Source of the DNA: Belliella aquatica
Lineage (GTDB): Bacteria; Bacteroidota; Bacteroidia; Cytophagales; Cyclobacteriaceae
Length of the DNA stretch: 64,000 nucleotides
Assembly (NCBI RefSeq): GCF_014637795.1
Contig: NZ_BMFD01000012.1
Span: forward strand, 4,361-68,360
Direction: 5' to 3'
Both the position numbers and the translations under genes were made by a program. The notes beneath the pieces were generated by a model that was not told the DNA's origin, did no database searches, and saw only the letters and a list, made by a program, of their open reading frames with translations. Below, piece by piece: positions 42,780 through 53,058 of the stretch. How positions within the stretch are numbered: the first letter of the stretch is position 1; every line of letters starts with the position of its first letter.

Positions 42780-44006
42780 ATGAACCTTTCAACTGCTATA
42801 GCTGAATTACAATTATCAGATTACGAATATACTTTACCTGAAGAGAAAATCGCAAAGTTCCCTCTTGAAAAAAGAGATGCCTCAAATCTCCTTCATTTCA
42901 AAGACGGAGAAATCGAACATCTAAAGTTCAATCAACTTCCTGAGTTGATACCAGCGGGAAGCTTAATGGTCTTTAACAATACAAAAGTAATCCCAGCTAG
43001 ATTGATTTTTCAGCGCAGCACGGGGGCCAAAATCGAAATATTTTTACTTAAGCCCGTTGCTCCTACTTCTGTGATCAATGAGGTCATGATCAAGACCGAT
43101 ACAGTTTCTTGGGAATGTATGATTGGGAACCTCAAGAAATGGAAAGCAGGAGAAATTCTTTCAGGTGAAGTTATTTATCTAAATCAACGTATTCAGCTCA
43201 ATGCAGCTTTAATAGATCAAGAAAATAGAATTGTTAAATTCACTTGGAGTGAAGAGGTTCCTTTTGTATCGATAGTTGAGGCATCAGGAGAAGTACCGCT
43301 ACCACCCTATTTGAATAGGAAACCAACTGAAGATGATAAACCTCGTTACCAAACGGTGTATTCGAAAAATGAAGGAGCAGTTGCAGCGCCTACAGCGGGC
43401 TTACATTTTACAGATGAAGTCCTTCAAAAGCTTATTGATAATGACGTAAAAGAAGAATTTTTAACCTTACACGTCGGAGCAGGTACTTTCCAGCCTATCA
43501 AAACTGAAAATATCACGGAGCACAATATGCACAGCGAGCAGGTTGTGGTCGGTATTGACACAATCAAATCTATATCTAAACACAAAAATAAATTAATAGC
43601 TGTAGGTACTACATCAATGCGCTCTTTAGAAAGTTTGTATTGGTTTGGAGTAAAATTGATTAGAGAAGAGGGTGAGGAGTTTTTGATCCCAAAGCTATAT
43701 CCTTATCAACAATTTGAAGAACTCCCTTCCAGAATCGAGAGTTTTGAAAAAATATTAGACTTTATGAAAAGTAATAATCTAAAGGAAGTTACTGGCAGTA
43801 CTGAAATTTTTATAATGCCTGGATATAATTTTAGAGTTTGTGATGGATTAGTGACTAATTTTCACCAGCCAGGCTCAACATTAATTTTACTAATCGCTGC
43901 TTTTACTAAAAAATATTGGACAAAAATCTATCAAGATGCATTAGATAATAATTATAGATTTTTGAGTTATGGAGATAGCAGCTTGTTGTGGTGTCAGAAG
44001 GGCTGA
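42780..44006 (+). CDS. queA: S-adenosylmethionine:tRNA ribosyltransferase-isomerase
   Basis: About 408 residues from ATG 42780 (MNLSTAIAELQLSDYEYTLP). QueA blocks: LPEEKIAKFPLEKRDASNLL, SLMVFNNTKVIPARL, EVPLPPYLNRKPTEDDKPRY, YQTVYSKNEGAVAAPTAGLH, FLTLHVGAGTFQPIKTENI and LVTNFHQPGSTLILLIAAF. Longer than E. coli QueA (~356) owing to internal insertions. It transfers the ribosyl group of SAM to preQ1 in tRNA, giving epoxyqueuosine. Own promoter; convergent with the LytTR gene, 3 bp away. Confidence 0.95.
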   Translation: MNLSTAIAELQLSDYEYTLPEEKIAKFPLEKRDASNLLHFKDGEIEHLKFNQLPELIPAGSLMVFNNTKVIPARLIFQRSTGAKIEIFLLKPVAPTSVINEVMIKTDTVSWECMIGNLKKWKAGEILSGEVIYLNQRIQLNAALIDQENRIVKFTWSEEVPFVSIVEASGEVPLPPYLNRKPTEDDKPRYQTVYSKNEGAVAAPTAGLHFTDEVLQKLIDNDVKEEFLTLHVGAGTFQPIKTENITEHNMHSEQVVVGIDTIKSISKHKNKLIAVGTTSMRSLESLYWFGVKLIREEGEEFLIPKLYPYQQFEELPSRIESFEKILDFMKSNNLKEVTGSTEIFIMPGYNFRVCDGLVTNFHQPGSTLILLIAAFTKKYWTKIYQDALDNNYRFLSYGDSSLLWCQKG

Positions 44007-44009
44007 TAA

Positions 44010-44435
44010 TTAATCAGCACCTCCTGCTCCTAATTTGATTATACCTTTTGTAAGATTTTGATAGTATGTTCTACCTACAGGTACTACATCTTTGCCAACT
44101 GTTAATTCTCTAGGGTTGATTGACAGGATCTCTTCCAGCCTAACTATGTAACTTTTATGAATACGCATAAAATCATTTATTGGCAACACAGTTTCAAAAT
44201 CCTTAAGAATATTTCTAAGAGAGTATACACTCGTTCTAGTCACTAAAGTAGTGTAATTCCCATCACCTTTCATCCAAAGGATATCTTCAAACTTTACTTT
44301 TACCAAACTTCCTTTACTTCGGACAAAAATTGCGTCTTTGATTAACAATTCACCTTCCAATTCATCTTCCATTTCTTGGGAGTGCCCATTTCCATTGGAA
44401 CTATAGCTTTTTACTAATTCTTTCATTTGACCCAT
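44010..44435 (-). CDS. LytTR-family DNA-binding protein without receiver domain
   Basis: 141 residues. Residues ~30-135 form a LytTR domain: DAIFVRSKGSLVKVKFEDIL, WMKGDGNYTTLVT, FMRIHKSYIVRLEEI and VVPVGRTYYQNL. No response-regulator receiver is present; the N-terminus is polar and acidic. It binds DNA as a transcription factor. It lies downstream of the PAS-domain gene on the same strand but is separated from it by a terminator. Confidence 0.9.
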   Translation of the reverse strand: MGQMKELVKSYSSNGNGHSQEMEDELEGELLIKDAIFVRSKGSLVKVKFEDILWMKGDGNYTTLVTRTSVYSLRNILKDFETVLPINDFMRIHKSYIVRLEEILSINPRELTVGKDVVPVGRTYYQNLTKGIIKLGAGGAD

Positions 44436-44570
44436 TGATTAATGATAAATGACTAGCAAACAGAAACTGAACAGAGTATTTTACTAGTGTTAAGTTAACA
44501 TTCTGTAAGGTAATAAGTTTTGAAAAATCTGAATTAAGGTAAATTTGAATTAAGCTTATAAGTAAAAAAA

Positions 44571-44592
44571 CCAGGTGAAAAATTTCACCTGG
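44571..44592 (-). terminator. Terminator after the PAS-domain gene
   Basis: CCAGGTGAAA (44571-44580) pairs with TTTCACCTGG (44583-44592); on the minus strand it is followed by seven T. Confidence 0.9.
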
Positions 44593-44628
44593 CTTTAAAT
44601 TATCACGATAACATTATGAAAAACTGTC

Positions 44629-45954
44629 TTAATCGAACTCATTTATTTTTCTGGCGTTCTCTCGGATCACCATATCAAGTTCCTGAGCTAAAGGCTTTAA
44701 ATAAGAAAAATACTTGGTATTTTCCGTATCTAACTGCTTTTTGTCAATCAAATCCAAAAGACCTAACATGGATGACAGGGGTGACCTTAGAAGGTGAGAT
44801 TGGATGTAAGCAACTTCTCTAAGCACTTTGTTTTTTTCTTCGACTCTCTTAAATTCTAGCTTCTTCTCTTCAATATTTTTATTGGCATATACAAAACCAA
44901 TAACTTTTCTATCTGAATTAAATAAAGGGAAAAACTTATGTTCAAACCAAACCTCTTCATTGGTTCTGTTGTGATTTACCACTTTTTCGTAAGTGATGGA
45001 ATTTCCTGCAAAGACCGTTTCTAAATCTTTCAGAAACTGTTCTTCCAAGCCCGCTAATAAATAGGGTAAAAAATCATCCCCTTCTTTCAATTCTTTTCTG
45101 AAATATGTTTTTACTAGTTTTTTTGCATTCGTATTAAAGGAGACAATATTCAATTCTAAATCAACTAGAAAATAATTTTCATCTGCGTGTTCGATAATTG
45201 ATTTAAGATTCATTTGAGCCTGCTGAACTGCCAATTCATTCGTTTTTTCCTTGGTAATGTCCTTCATCATCACATGCATCTCTGACTTGTGACAAACAAT
45301 AAATACCTTAAACCATTTTTCAATATCAGGTCTTCTTTCTTCAAATACTATTATCTCATTTTCTTCTTTCGCTTTTTTGAATTGCAATGCAGATTGATGG
45401 AGTTTATTATTAGGATAGACTTGCCAAATTGTTTTTGATAAGAGTGAATTACTACATTTTCCAAAAAACTTTTGAGCTGCATCATTTACAAAACTAATTT
45501 CCCATTGGTCATTGAGTTTGAAATAAATGTTTTCTACAATACTCAAATCAAAACCTGATTTCTTATAAATTTCTTCAATTTCAGATTTGACAGTTATTGC
45601 TACCGCTACTTCATGGCCAATCCCTAAAACTCCCATGATATCCCCTTCATCTGATTTGAGAATGGAAAACTCCCAATTGACTTTCTTTTGATTGGAAAGG
45701 TTAAGGAATACCTGCTTGCTCTTGTTCGGTGACCCTAGTAAGTCTGACAATAAAAATTCAAAAAGGCCATGATCATTTTCCTCTAAAAAATTTGAAAAGT
45801 TATGAACATAAAACTCCTTTTTAAAAAGAGGAAATTCTGTTTCAAACTTTTTCCCGATAAAATTGACATGACCATCAATATCCAATCCGGCAACATAAAG
45901 CTGCGTAGAATTGAGTAAATAGTCAGGAATCATTTTATCAATTATTGGACTCAT
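44629..45954 (-). CDS. Multi-PAS sensor protein with His-box helix but no kinase domain
   Basis: 441 residues: three PAS-like domains in series (e.g. NIYFKLNDQWEISFVNDAAQ; ENYFLVDLELNIVSFNTNAK; EEVWFEHKFFPLFNSDRKVI) and a C-terminal helical segment REVAYIQSHLLRSPLSSMLG resembling the HisKA H-box, with its His. The protein stops ~40 residues later, with no HATPase domain. No TM or signal peptide, so a cytosolic sensor. It may act by dimerisation or be phosphorylated by another kinase; the nearby LytTR protein is a possible output partner. Confidence 0.82.
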   Translation of the reverse strand: MSPIIDKMIPDYLLNSTQLYVAGLDIDGHVNFIGKKFETEFPLFKKEFYVHNFSNFLEENDHGLFEFLLSDLLGSPNKSKQVFLNLSNQKKVNWEFSILKSDEGDIMGVLGIGHEVAVAITVKSEIEEIYKKSGFDLSIVENIYFKLNDQWEISFVNDAAQKFFGKCSNSLLSKTIWQVYPNNKLHQSALQFKKAKEENEIIVFEERRPDIEKWFKVFIVCHKSEMHVMMKDITKEKTNELAVQQAQMNLKSIIEHADENYFLVDLELNIVSFNTNAKKLVKTYFRKELKEGDDFLPYLLAGLEEQFLKDLETVFAGNSITYEKVVNHNRTNEEVWFEHKFFPLFNSDRKVIGFVYANKNIEEKKLEFKRVEEKNKVLREVAYIQSHLLRSPLSSMLGLLDLIDKKQLDTENTKYFSYLKPLAQELDMVIRENARKINEFD

Positions 45955-46240
45955 TTGTACTAATTCGGTCTTACCAAATGTTAAAATTAATCAAGTAACT
46001 CTCTCCTTTTATGAAGGAATTGATTGCAAGATAAATTAAATTGATGAAAAAATAAAAATTTGTAAATCATTAATTATCAAAATTTTATAACTTTTTTTCG
46101 TTGAAAAATAATCATTCATTTTGAATTTAGAAAAATACTTTTCCTATTAAGAAAAATGGTTTTTATATTAATTGTTGAAATTCTATCCGTAAAATTAAAA
46201 TAAATCGTAAAATCAATATGTCAATCTTAAAACTTCAGAA

Positions 46241-46579
46241 ATGAGAAAACTCCTTATTCTTACATTTCTTTGCCCCTTTTGGATTTATAATGGGTTTGGT
46301 CAGAAGCTCTATTCTGTCGATTATGAAAACCAAGCTGATATCAAAGTATTTGTTGTTCAATATGAAAATCAGGCGGACTTAAAAGTCTTCAAAGTCGACT
46401 ACGAGAATCAAGCCAGTGGTAACGAAGGCAGGTGGTTTTTCACAAAGTACCCGAACCAAGCCAAAAAGAAAATTTTCTTTGTGAAATACGAAAATCAAGC
46501 TGATTTGAAAATCTTTTTCGTGAACTACCAAAACCAATCAGGGTGGCGAAATAGATCAAAAATGCATCTCTTGTTTTGA
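46241..46579 (+). CDS. Secreted DUF6150-type repeat protein
   Basis: 112 residues. Signal peptide MRKLLILTFLCPFWIYNGFG, then six short beta repeats with the core Y-x-N-Q (YENQADIKVF, YENQADLKVF, YENQASGNEG, YPNQAKKKIF, YENQADLKIF, YQNQSGW). This is the DUF6150 motif in tandem. Function unknown. The ~285 bp before it have no other gene and are AT-rich. Confidence 0.75.
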   Translation: MRKLLILTFLCPFWIYNGFGQKLYSVDYENQADIKVFVVQYENQADLKVFKVDYENQASGNEGRWFFTKYPNQAKKKIFFVKYENQADLKIFFVNYQNQSGWRNRSKMHLLF

Positions 46580-46603
46580 AATCAGTATGATCCTAAAACC
46601 AAT

Positions 46604-46939
46604 TTAAGCTTTTTTCACAAACTCGCTTTTCAAAGCCATCGAACCAAAGCCTTCAATCTTACAATCAATGTTATGATCACCATCTACTAATCGGATATTT
46701 TTCACCTTAGTTCCTGCTTTAATCGACTTTGGTGCACCTTTTACTGGCAAGTCTTTTACAACGACTACTGAATCGCCATCTTGCAAAACCGCACCATTTG
46801 CATCTTTTACCACAAAACCAACCTCTACTCCTACTTCCTCAACTTTCCACTCAAAACCACATTCAGGACATGTAAGCCCATTATCTGTTTCATATCCGTA
46901 TGGGGAATTACATGATGGGCAATTTGGTTTTTTTTCCAT
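46604..46939 (-). CDS. yjdM: YjdM/PhnA zinc-ribbon protein
   Basis: 111 residues. An N-terminal zinc ribbon (CPSC ... CPEC, residues ~8-30) and a C-terminal SH3-like PhnA domain ([40 protein letters not shown]). The family was once linked to phosphonate use but has no firm reaction. Monocistronic. Confidence 0.92.
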   Translation of the reverse strand: MEKKPNCPSCNSPYGYETDNGLTCPECGFEWKVEEVGVEVGFVVKDANGAVLQDGDSVVVVKDLPVKGAPKSIKAGTKVKNIRLVDGDHNIDCKIEGFGSMALKSEFVKKA

Positions 46940-47054
46940 GTGGCGAAGATAATTATTCTAAATCTAAATCCTGTCACCTCATTAGAAGGAATTCATGCTT
47001 AGTTTTTATTCTTGAAATGGTAACTTTACTGTATTAAGAAAAAACTGAACAAAC

Positions 47055-47600
47055 ATGAATGTTTCCCAAACATATATTTCAGAGTTAGAACAAATTTCAA
47101 AAGATGTGAAAAGTAGTTTTTCAGGTCTTTCAAAAGAAGTACTTTATCAAAAACCCGATTCTAAAAATTGGAGTATTGCGGAAAATCTAGCACATATCAT
47201 TGTTTTAAATAGCAGCTACTTTCCCATATTCCAAAGGCTTAAAAATGGAAACCTGAACAATGCTTTTGTCTCTAAAATCTCATTTTTCCCTAAGGTCATC
47301 GGCGATATGATTTTCAAATCCGTCTCTGATGGCGGAAAAAGAAAAGTTAAGACTTTCCCGCTTTGGGAACCTAAAACTTCTTTAGATCAAAAGGAGGATA
47401 TTCTTGATAAATTTATCGAACATCAAAAAGAACTTTCAACATGGATAGATGATTTGCAACCATTTCTAGAACAAAGGACTATCATTCATTCACCAGCCAA
47501 TAAACTGATCGTATATTCCCTTAATAAAGCATTTGAAATCATTATTGCACATGAAAAAAGACATTTTGATCAAGCTAAAAATGTCTTAAATCAAATCTAA
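47055..47600 (+). CDS. DinB-like protein
   Basis: 181 residues of a four-helix DinB/YfiT-like bundle: NWSIAENLAHIIVLNSSYFP provides the first metal-binding His and HEKRHFDQAKNVL the C-terminal HxxxH-type pair. Members are metal-binding and of mostly unknown activity, some being thiol transferases. Single gene ending at a terminator. Confidence 0.85.
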   Translation: MNVSQTYISELEQISKDVKSSFSGLSKEVLYQKPDSKNWSIAENLAHIIVLNSSYFPIFQRLKNGNLNNAFVSKISFFPKVIGDMIFKSVSDGGKRKVKTFPLWEPKTSLDQKEDILDKFIEHQKELSTWIDDLQPFLEQRTIIHSPANKLIVYSLNKAFEIIIAHEKRHFDQAKNVLNQI

Positions 47601-47612
47601 AAGTAAATAAAA

Positions 47613-47642
47613 AATCCTCAGCTCTTTTTAGAACTGAGGATT
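47613..47642. terminator. Bidirectional terminator between DinB-like and TPR genes
   Basis: AATCCTCAG (47613-47621) pairs with CTGAGGATT (47634-47642), with A-rich and T-rich flanks. Confidence 0.85.
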
Positions 47643-47663
47643 ATCTTTATTCATTGGAAATGT

Positions 47664-48362
47664 TTATAATCCCTTAAGTCCTTCCTTGGCCAAATTAAAA
47701 TTAGGCTCAAGTGCTAAAGCTTCTTCAAATGCTTTTCTAGCATCTTCTTTACTTCCTTGTTCTATATAAACCAAGCCCTTCAAATTTAAAGCTGCTGCTT
47801 TCATACTTACTTCCTGAGTTTCATCATTTTCACCTGGAAACCCTAGTTTTTGTTCAGCAGATTTGGTGTTTTTCACAATCATATTGATTGAATTCAATGC
47901 TTCCTCGTGCTTTTTCAAAGAATATTGTAGGTAGGCTGATTTGTAAAGCGAATAGATATCGTCTGTAAGTAAGTGAAGTCGCTCAAATTGAGTCAATGCC
48001 CTATCTAATGCGCCAATTTGCTCTAATGAATATGCTGCTACTTCTAAGGCTTCAATGCTTCTATCGTTAACTTGCAAAACATCGAGCGCTGCTAATGCCG
48101 CACTACTAAATTGATTGTTTTCAAAATAAAGTGTCGCCAATAGCTCTCCATATCTTGAGTTGGTTGGATTTCTTTCAATCAATCCAATCAAGGAAATTCT
48201 TGCTGCGGCAAGATCGTTGTATCTTAACGCCAATTGGTAAACACGCTGATCTCTTTCATTTTTTTGACGGATTGTTTCTACTTCAGGGCTAGCAACTTCT
48301 TGTGCAAATGATGCTGAAATCGATAATGTCAAGATGACTAGGAGTAATTTAATTTTGTTCAT
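47664..48362 (-). CDS. Secreted TPR protein
   Basis: 232 residues with a signal peptide (LLLVILTLSISASFAQ). TPR-type helix pairs run through the rest (NDLAAARISLIGLIERNPTN, NQFSSAALAALDVLQVNDRS, DRALTQFERLHLLTDDIYSL and EDARKAFEEALALEPNFNLA). Probably a periplasmic scaffold. It follows cca by 8 bp on the same strand and may be co-transcribed. Confidence 0.85.
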   Translation of the reverse strand: MNKIKLLLVILTLSISASFAQEVASPEVETIRQKNERDQRVYQLALRYNDLAAARISLIGLIERNPTNSRYGELLATLYFENNQFSSAALAALDVLQVNDRSIEALEVAAYSLEQIGALDRALTQFERLHLLTDDIYSLYKSAYLQYSLKKHEEALNSINMIVKNTKSAEQKLGFPGENDETQEVSMKAAALNLKGLVYIEQGSKEDARKAFEEALALEPNFNLAKEGLKGL

Positions 48363-48370
48363 AATTTGAT

Positions 48371-49786
48371 TTATTTGCTTTTCAGTCCTCTTTTTTCTGC
48401 TAAACGGTATAATAACTGTAATGCTTCTTCTTTATTGTTTTGAATTTGTCCCTCAAGGATTGCTTCTTTGATGTCTTCCTTGAGTTCTCCGATAACTTTA
48501 GATGGATCGAGGCCAAAAATAGACATAATTTCTTCTCCTGAAACAGGTGGTTGAAAATTTCTCACATGATCTTTTTCCTCTACCTCTAATATCCTCTGCT
48601 CGACCTTGTCGAAATTAGCGAGATATTTTTGAACTTTGTTGTTATTTTTAGATGTCACATCCGCTCGACAAAGTTTCATCAAATCATCCACAGCATCACC
48701 TGCATCGAAAAGCAATCTTCTCACAGCGGAATCTGTCACCTTATCACTTACCAATGCAATAGGCCTAAGATGTAACCTTACTAGCTTTTGGACATACTTC
48801 ATTCGTTCATCCATAGGTAATTTCAATCTTCTGAAAATCAAAGGAGTCATCCTAGCACCTTTGTCTTCATGACCATGAAATGTCCATCCTACTTTTTGGT
48901 TGAATCTCTTGGTGGCAGGCTTAGCAATATCATGCATGATCGCTGCCCAACGTAGCCATAGGTCATCCGTGAAAACTGTGATGTTATCCAATACTTGAAG
49001 TGTATGATAGAAATTGTCCTTGTGGGATTTATCTCCAACTGAATCCACACCTTGTAACTCCACCATTTCTGGAAAAAATTGATGTAACAATTTACTAGCG
49101 AAAAGAAGCTTGAAACCGTAAGATGGTTTTTCTGCCAAGATTATTTTATTCAATTCATCGATAATTCTTTCGCCAGAAATGATGCTTAGCCTTTCTGCAT
49201 TTTGAATCAATCCATCAAATGTATCTGCATCAATATCAAACTTCAATTGTGTTGCAAAACGAATAGCGCGCATCATCCTCAAAGGGTCATCAGAAAAAGT
49301 AATATTCGAATCTGTAGGAGTTTTGATGATTTTCTTTTTGATATCCTTCAATCCATCAAATGGATCGATCAATTCTCCAAATCGAGATTCATTGAGACAG
49401 ATCGCCATTGCGTTGATGGTAAAATCCCTTCTTTCCTGATCTTCTTGCAGCGTTCCGTCTTCTACAAGCGGTTTTCTTGAGTCCGCTCTGTATGATTCTT
49501 TTCTTGCGCCTACAAATTCCAACTCGTAGTCATCAAGCTTGATCATCGCTGTTCCAAAGTTTTTGAAAACAGATAAGGGGACATGCTTCTCAAAACTCTC
49601 TGAAACTTGAGTTGCCAAGGCTATTCCTGATCCAACACAGACAAAATCCAAATCCTTGCAAGGTCTCCCCATGATCAAATCGCGGACATAGCCACCTACG
49701 ACATAGGTTTCCAAACCCATCTCATCTGCGACTTTCCCAACTTGACGGAAAATGAGATTTGTATCTAATTGTACTTTGAAATTCAT
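48371..49786 (-). CDS. cca: CCA tRNA nucleotidyltransferase with HD domain
   Basis: 471 residues. Class II polymerase head: YVVGGYVRDLIMGRPCKDLD with the catalytic DxD (DLDF), then QERRDFTINAMAICLNE, DPFDGLKDIKKKII and DPLRMMRAIRFATQL. A C-terminal HD domain (MHDIAKP with HGHEDKGA) suggests additional phosphohydrolase activity. It adds CCA to tRNA 3' ends. Its start overlaps the stop of the 157-aa gene by 4 bp, indicating translational coupling. Confidence 0.94.
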   Translation of the reverse strand: MNFKVQLDTNLIFRQVGKVADEMGLETYVVGGYVRDLIMGRPCKDLDFVCVGSGIALATQVSESFEKHVPLSVFKNFGTAMIKLDDYELEFVGARKESYRADSRKPLVEDGTLQEDQERRDFTINAMAICLNESRFGELIDPFDGLKDIKKKIIKTPTDSNITFSDDPLRMMRAIRFATQLKFDIDADTFDGLIQNAERLSIISGERIIDELNKIILAEKPSYGFKLLFASKLLHQFFPEMVELQGVDSVGDKSHKDNFYHTLQVLDNITVFTDDLWLRWAAIMHDIAKPATKRFNQKVGWTFHGHEDKGARMTPLIFRRLKLPMDERMKYVQKLVRLHLRPIALVSDKVTDSAVRRLLFDAGDAVDDLMKLCRADVTSKNNNKVQKYLANFDKVEQRILEVEEKDHVRNFQPPVSGEEIMSIFGLDPSKVIGELKEDIKEAILEGQIQNNKEEALQLLYRLAEKRGLKSK

Positions 49787-50256
49787 GCTTTAATAATTTT
49801 CACATCCCCATCAGGACTCAAAAACATCTCTTTGACATCGGGACCATAAAGTGGAAATCTTTCTTTTGTTTCAAAATCAGCAGGAACACCTTCTTTTTCT
49901 TGGTAAATCACTGGCTGACCAAAAGCAAATAGCACCTTATTCCAAAAATCATTTCTAATCATCGCGAATTTCACATTCCCATTGACTTTAGGCCCATTTT
50001 GAAGAACTCTATTCACCGGACTGTGATAGATCGTAGCTTTTGTAGCGTACTCAACTATATCAAGAGACACCTCAGAAAATTGTTCTGTGACTGATCTGAT
50101 TTGAAATAAATCAAAAAATAAAAAAATTCCTGTTGGGGAATCATTCTCTTCATTCCATCTCGTAGGAATGATCAATTCTATAATTCTTCCATTTCCTTCT
50201 CTGATCGACACACGACCATTTGTCTTGATATGCTTGGCTACTGCTGAATTCTCCAC
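49783..50256 (-). CDS. Unknown protein coupled to cca
   Basis: 157 residues; I do not recognise the family. It looks mixed alpha/beta (NGRIIELIIPTRWNEEND, SPTGIFLFFDLF, VKFAMIRNDFWNKVLFAFGQ). The last piece (a 'R-x-D...LL..G.P' pattern) faintly recalls YrdC-type proteins, but the defining motifs are absent. Its stop overlaps cca, so it is part of a cca operon and may work in RNA metabolism; that is guilt by association only. Confidence 0.7.
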   Translation of the reverse strand: MENSAVAKHIKTNGRVSIREGNGRIIELIIPTRWNEENDSPTGIFLFFDLFQIRSVTEQFSEVSLDIVEYATKATIYHSPVNRVLQNGPKVNGNVKFAMIRNDFWNKVLFAFGQPVIYQEKEGVPADFETKERFPLYGPDVKEMFLSPDGDVKIIKA

Positions 50257-50351
50257 TTTTCTAAAATTTTGTCAAAAATACAGTAGATAATCAAGAAAAG
50301 GGGCAGATTTCAAGAAAATGTGAATTTAGTATTCATTTAATTTCTAAAATT

Positions 50352-51032
50352 TTAGCCTAAAATAAAATCTGCTGCCAATTGTGCATGAAGTTGTGTAGTA
50401 GCTATCAGAGGGAATTTTGAATCTTCTTCCTTGATCAATAGTGGTAATTCTGTACATCCCATGATTATTCCATCAGCCCCACGATGATTTAAATTTTCCA
50501 TTTGCTCTAAATAAAAAACTTTGGCTTCATCAGTGAATTTTCCAAGTGTAAGCTCCTTTGAAACATAATAATGTGATTTATCAAGATACTTCTCCTCAGG
50601 AATTATTGTATCTATGTCATAATGCTTCTTAAGATAATATGGAATAAAATCACCCGTCATAGTTGGCCGGTTGCCTAACAGCCCAAGCGTTTTCAACCCT
50701 CTTTTCTCCGCGGCTCTTCCAATAGCCTCAGCAATATGTAAAATAGGGATACCAATTTGAGGCTGAACAAATTCATAAACTAGATGTGGTGTATTGGCAC
50801 AAATAATTATTGCTTCTGCTCCAGCGGTTTCTAGCTTCTTGGATATTTCAAGATATGCTTTTTTAATCTTCTCATGATTTTGTTCCCGCATCAATTGGAT
50901 ATTGATACTGTGTAAAATTAGAGGAGGATTTTGATCACCGCCTATTACCCCACCAACAAGCTCGTTGATCAATTTATAATATTCTATCGTGGAGTGCCAA
51001 GAAGTTCCACCTATCATACCTAGTGTTTTCAT
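50352..51032 (-). CDS. Aspartate/glutamate racemase family protein
   Basis: 226 residues. KTLGMIGGTSWHSTIEYYKL at the N-terminus, IICANTPHLVYEF (first catalytic Cys) and GADGIIMGCTELPLLIKEED (second Cys). Both cysteines of the PLP-independent two-base mechanism are present. Substrate (Asp, Glu or broad, as in YgeA/RacX) is not clear. Monocistronic. Confidence 0.92.
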   Translation of the reverse strand: MKTLGMIGGTSWHSTIEYYKLINELVGGVIGGDQNPPLILHSINIQLMREQNHEKIKKAYLEISKKLETAGAEAIIICANTPHLVYEFVQPQIGIPILHIAEAIGRAAEKRGLKTLGLLGNRPTMTGDFIPYYLKKHYDIDTIIPEEKYLDKSHYYVSKELTLGKFTDEAKVFYLEQMENLNHRGADGIIMGCTELPLLIKEEDSKFPLIATTQLHAQLAADFILG

Positions 51033-51272
51033 AAGGATGAAGATCGAATTTTAATCTTCGGGACTTTGTGATAAAGCACACCGATGAATAAAATATTGAA
51101 CCAATATTCTACTGCCTATCGAGTTTCTTACCAAATCAAAAAAATGATGTTTCTTTCGAAACCCATATTCTTAAATGAAAATCTCTTTGAAAAGGAATTT
51201 GAACCACTTGATAGTATAAGTTTAAATTGATAGCTTTTTTCACTTGCGCACCTACCAAACGGATTATTTCCT

Positions 51273-51280
51273 TACATTTG
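51273..51280 (+). promoter_or_regulatory. Candidate -7 box of pyrG
   Basis: TACATTTG fits TAnnTTTG and lies 44 bp before the pyrG ATG; no TTTG is at the ideal upstream distance. The other ~240 bp between the racemase gene and pyrG show no gene. Confidence 0.4.
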
Positions 51281-51302
51281 TATCCCATAGGAATCACAAT
51301 AA

Positions 51303-52943
<1,641 letters not shown>

Positions 52944-53021
52944 ATCCTTCTATATTTGTCAAAATTGCTTGGTAACCCAAAGGAATATTTCGGAATTGGT
53001 TTTCGATTTTATCCTTTGTGT

Positions 53022-53029
53022 TACCTTTG
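53022..53029 (+). promoter_or_regulatory. -7 box of yidC
   Basis: TACCTTTG fits TAnnTTTG exactly; a TTGG at 52996-52999 is near the expected upstream position. It is 30 bp before the yidC ATG. Confidence 0.5.
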
Positions 53030-53058
53030 CTTTTAAATAGACAGTTTAATTTAAAATT

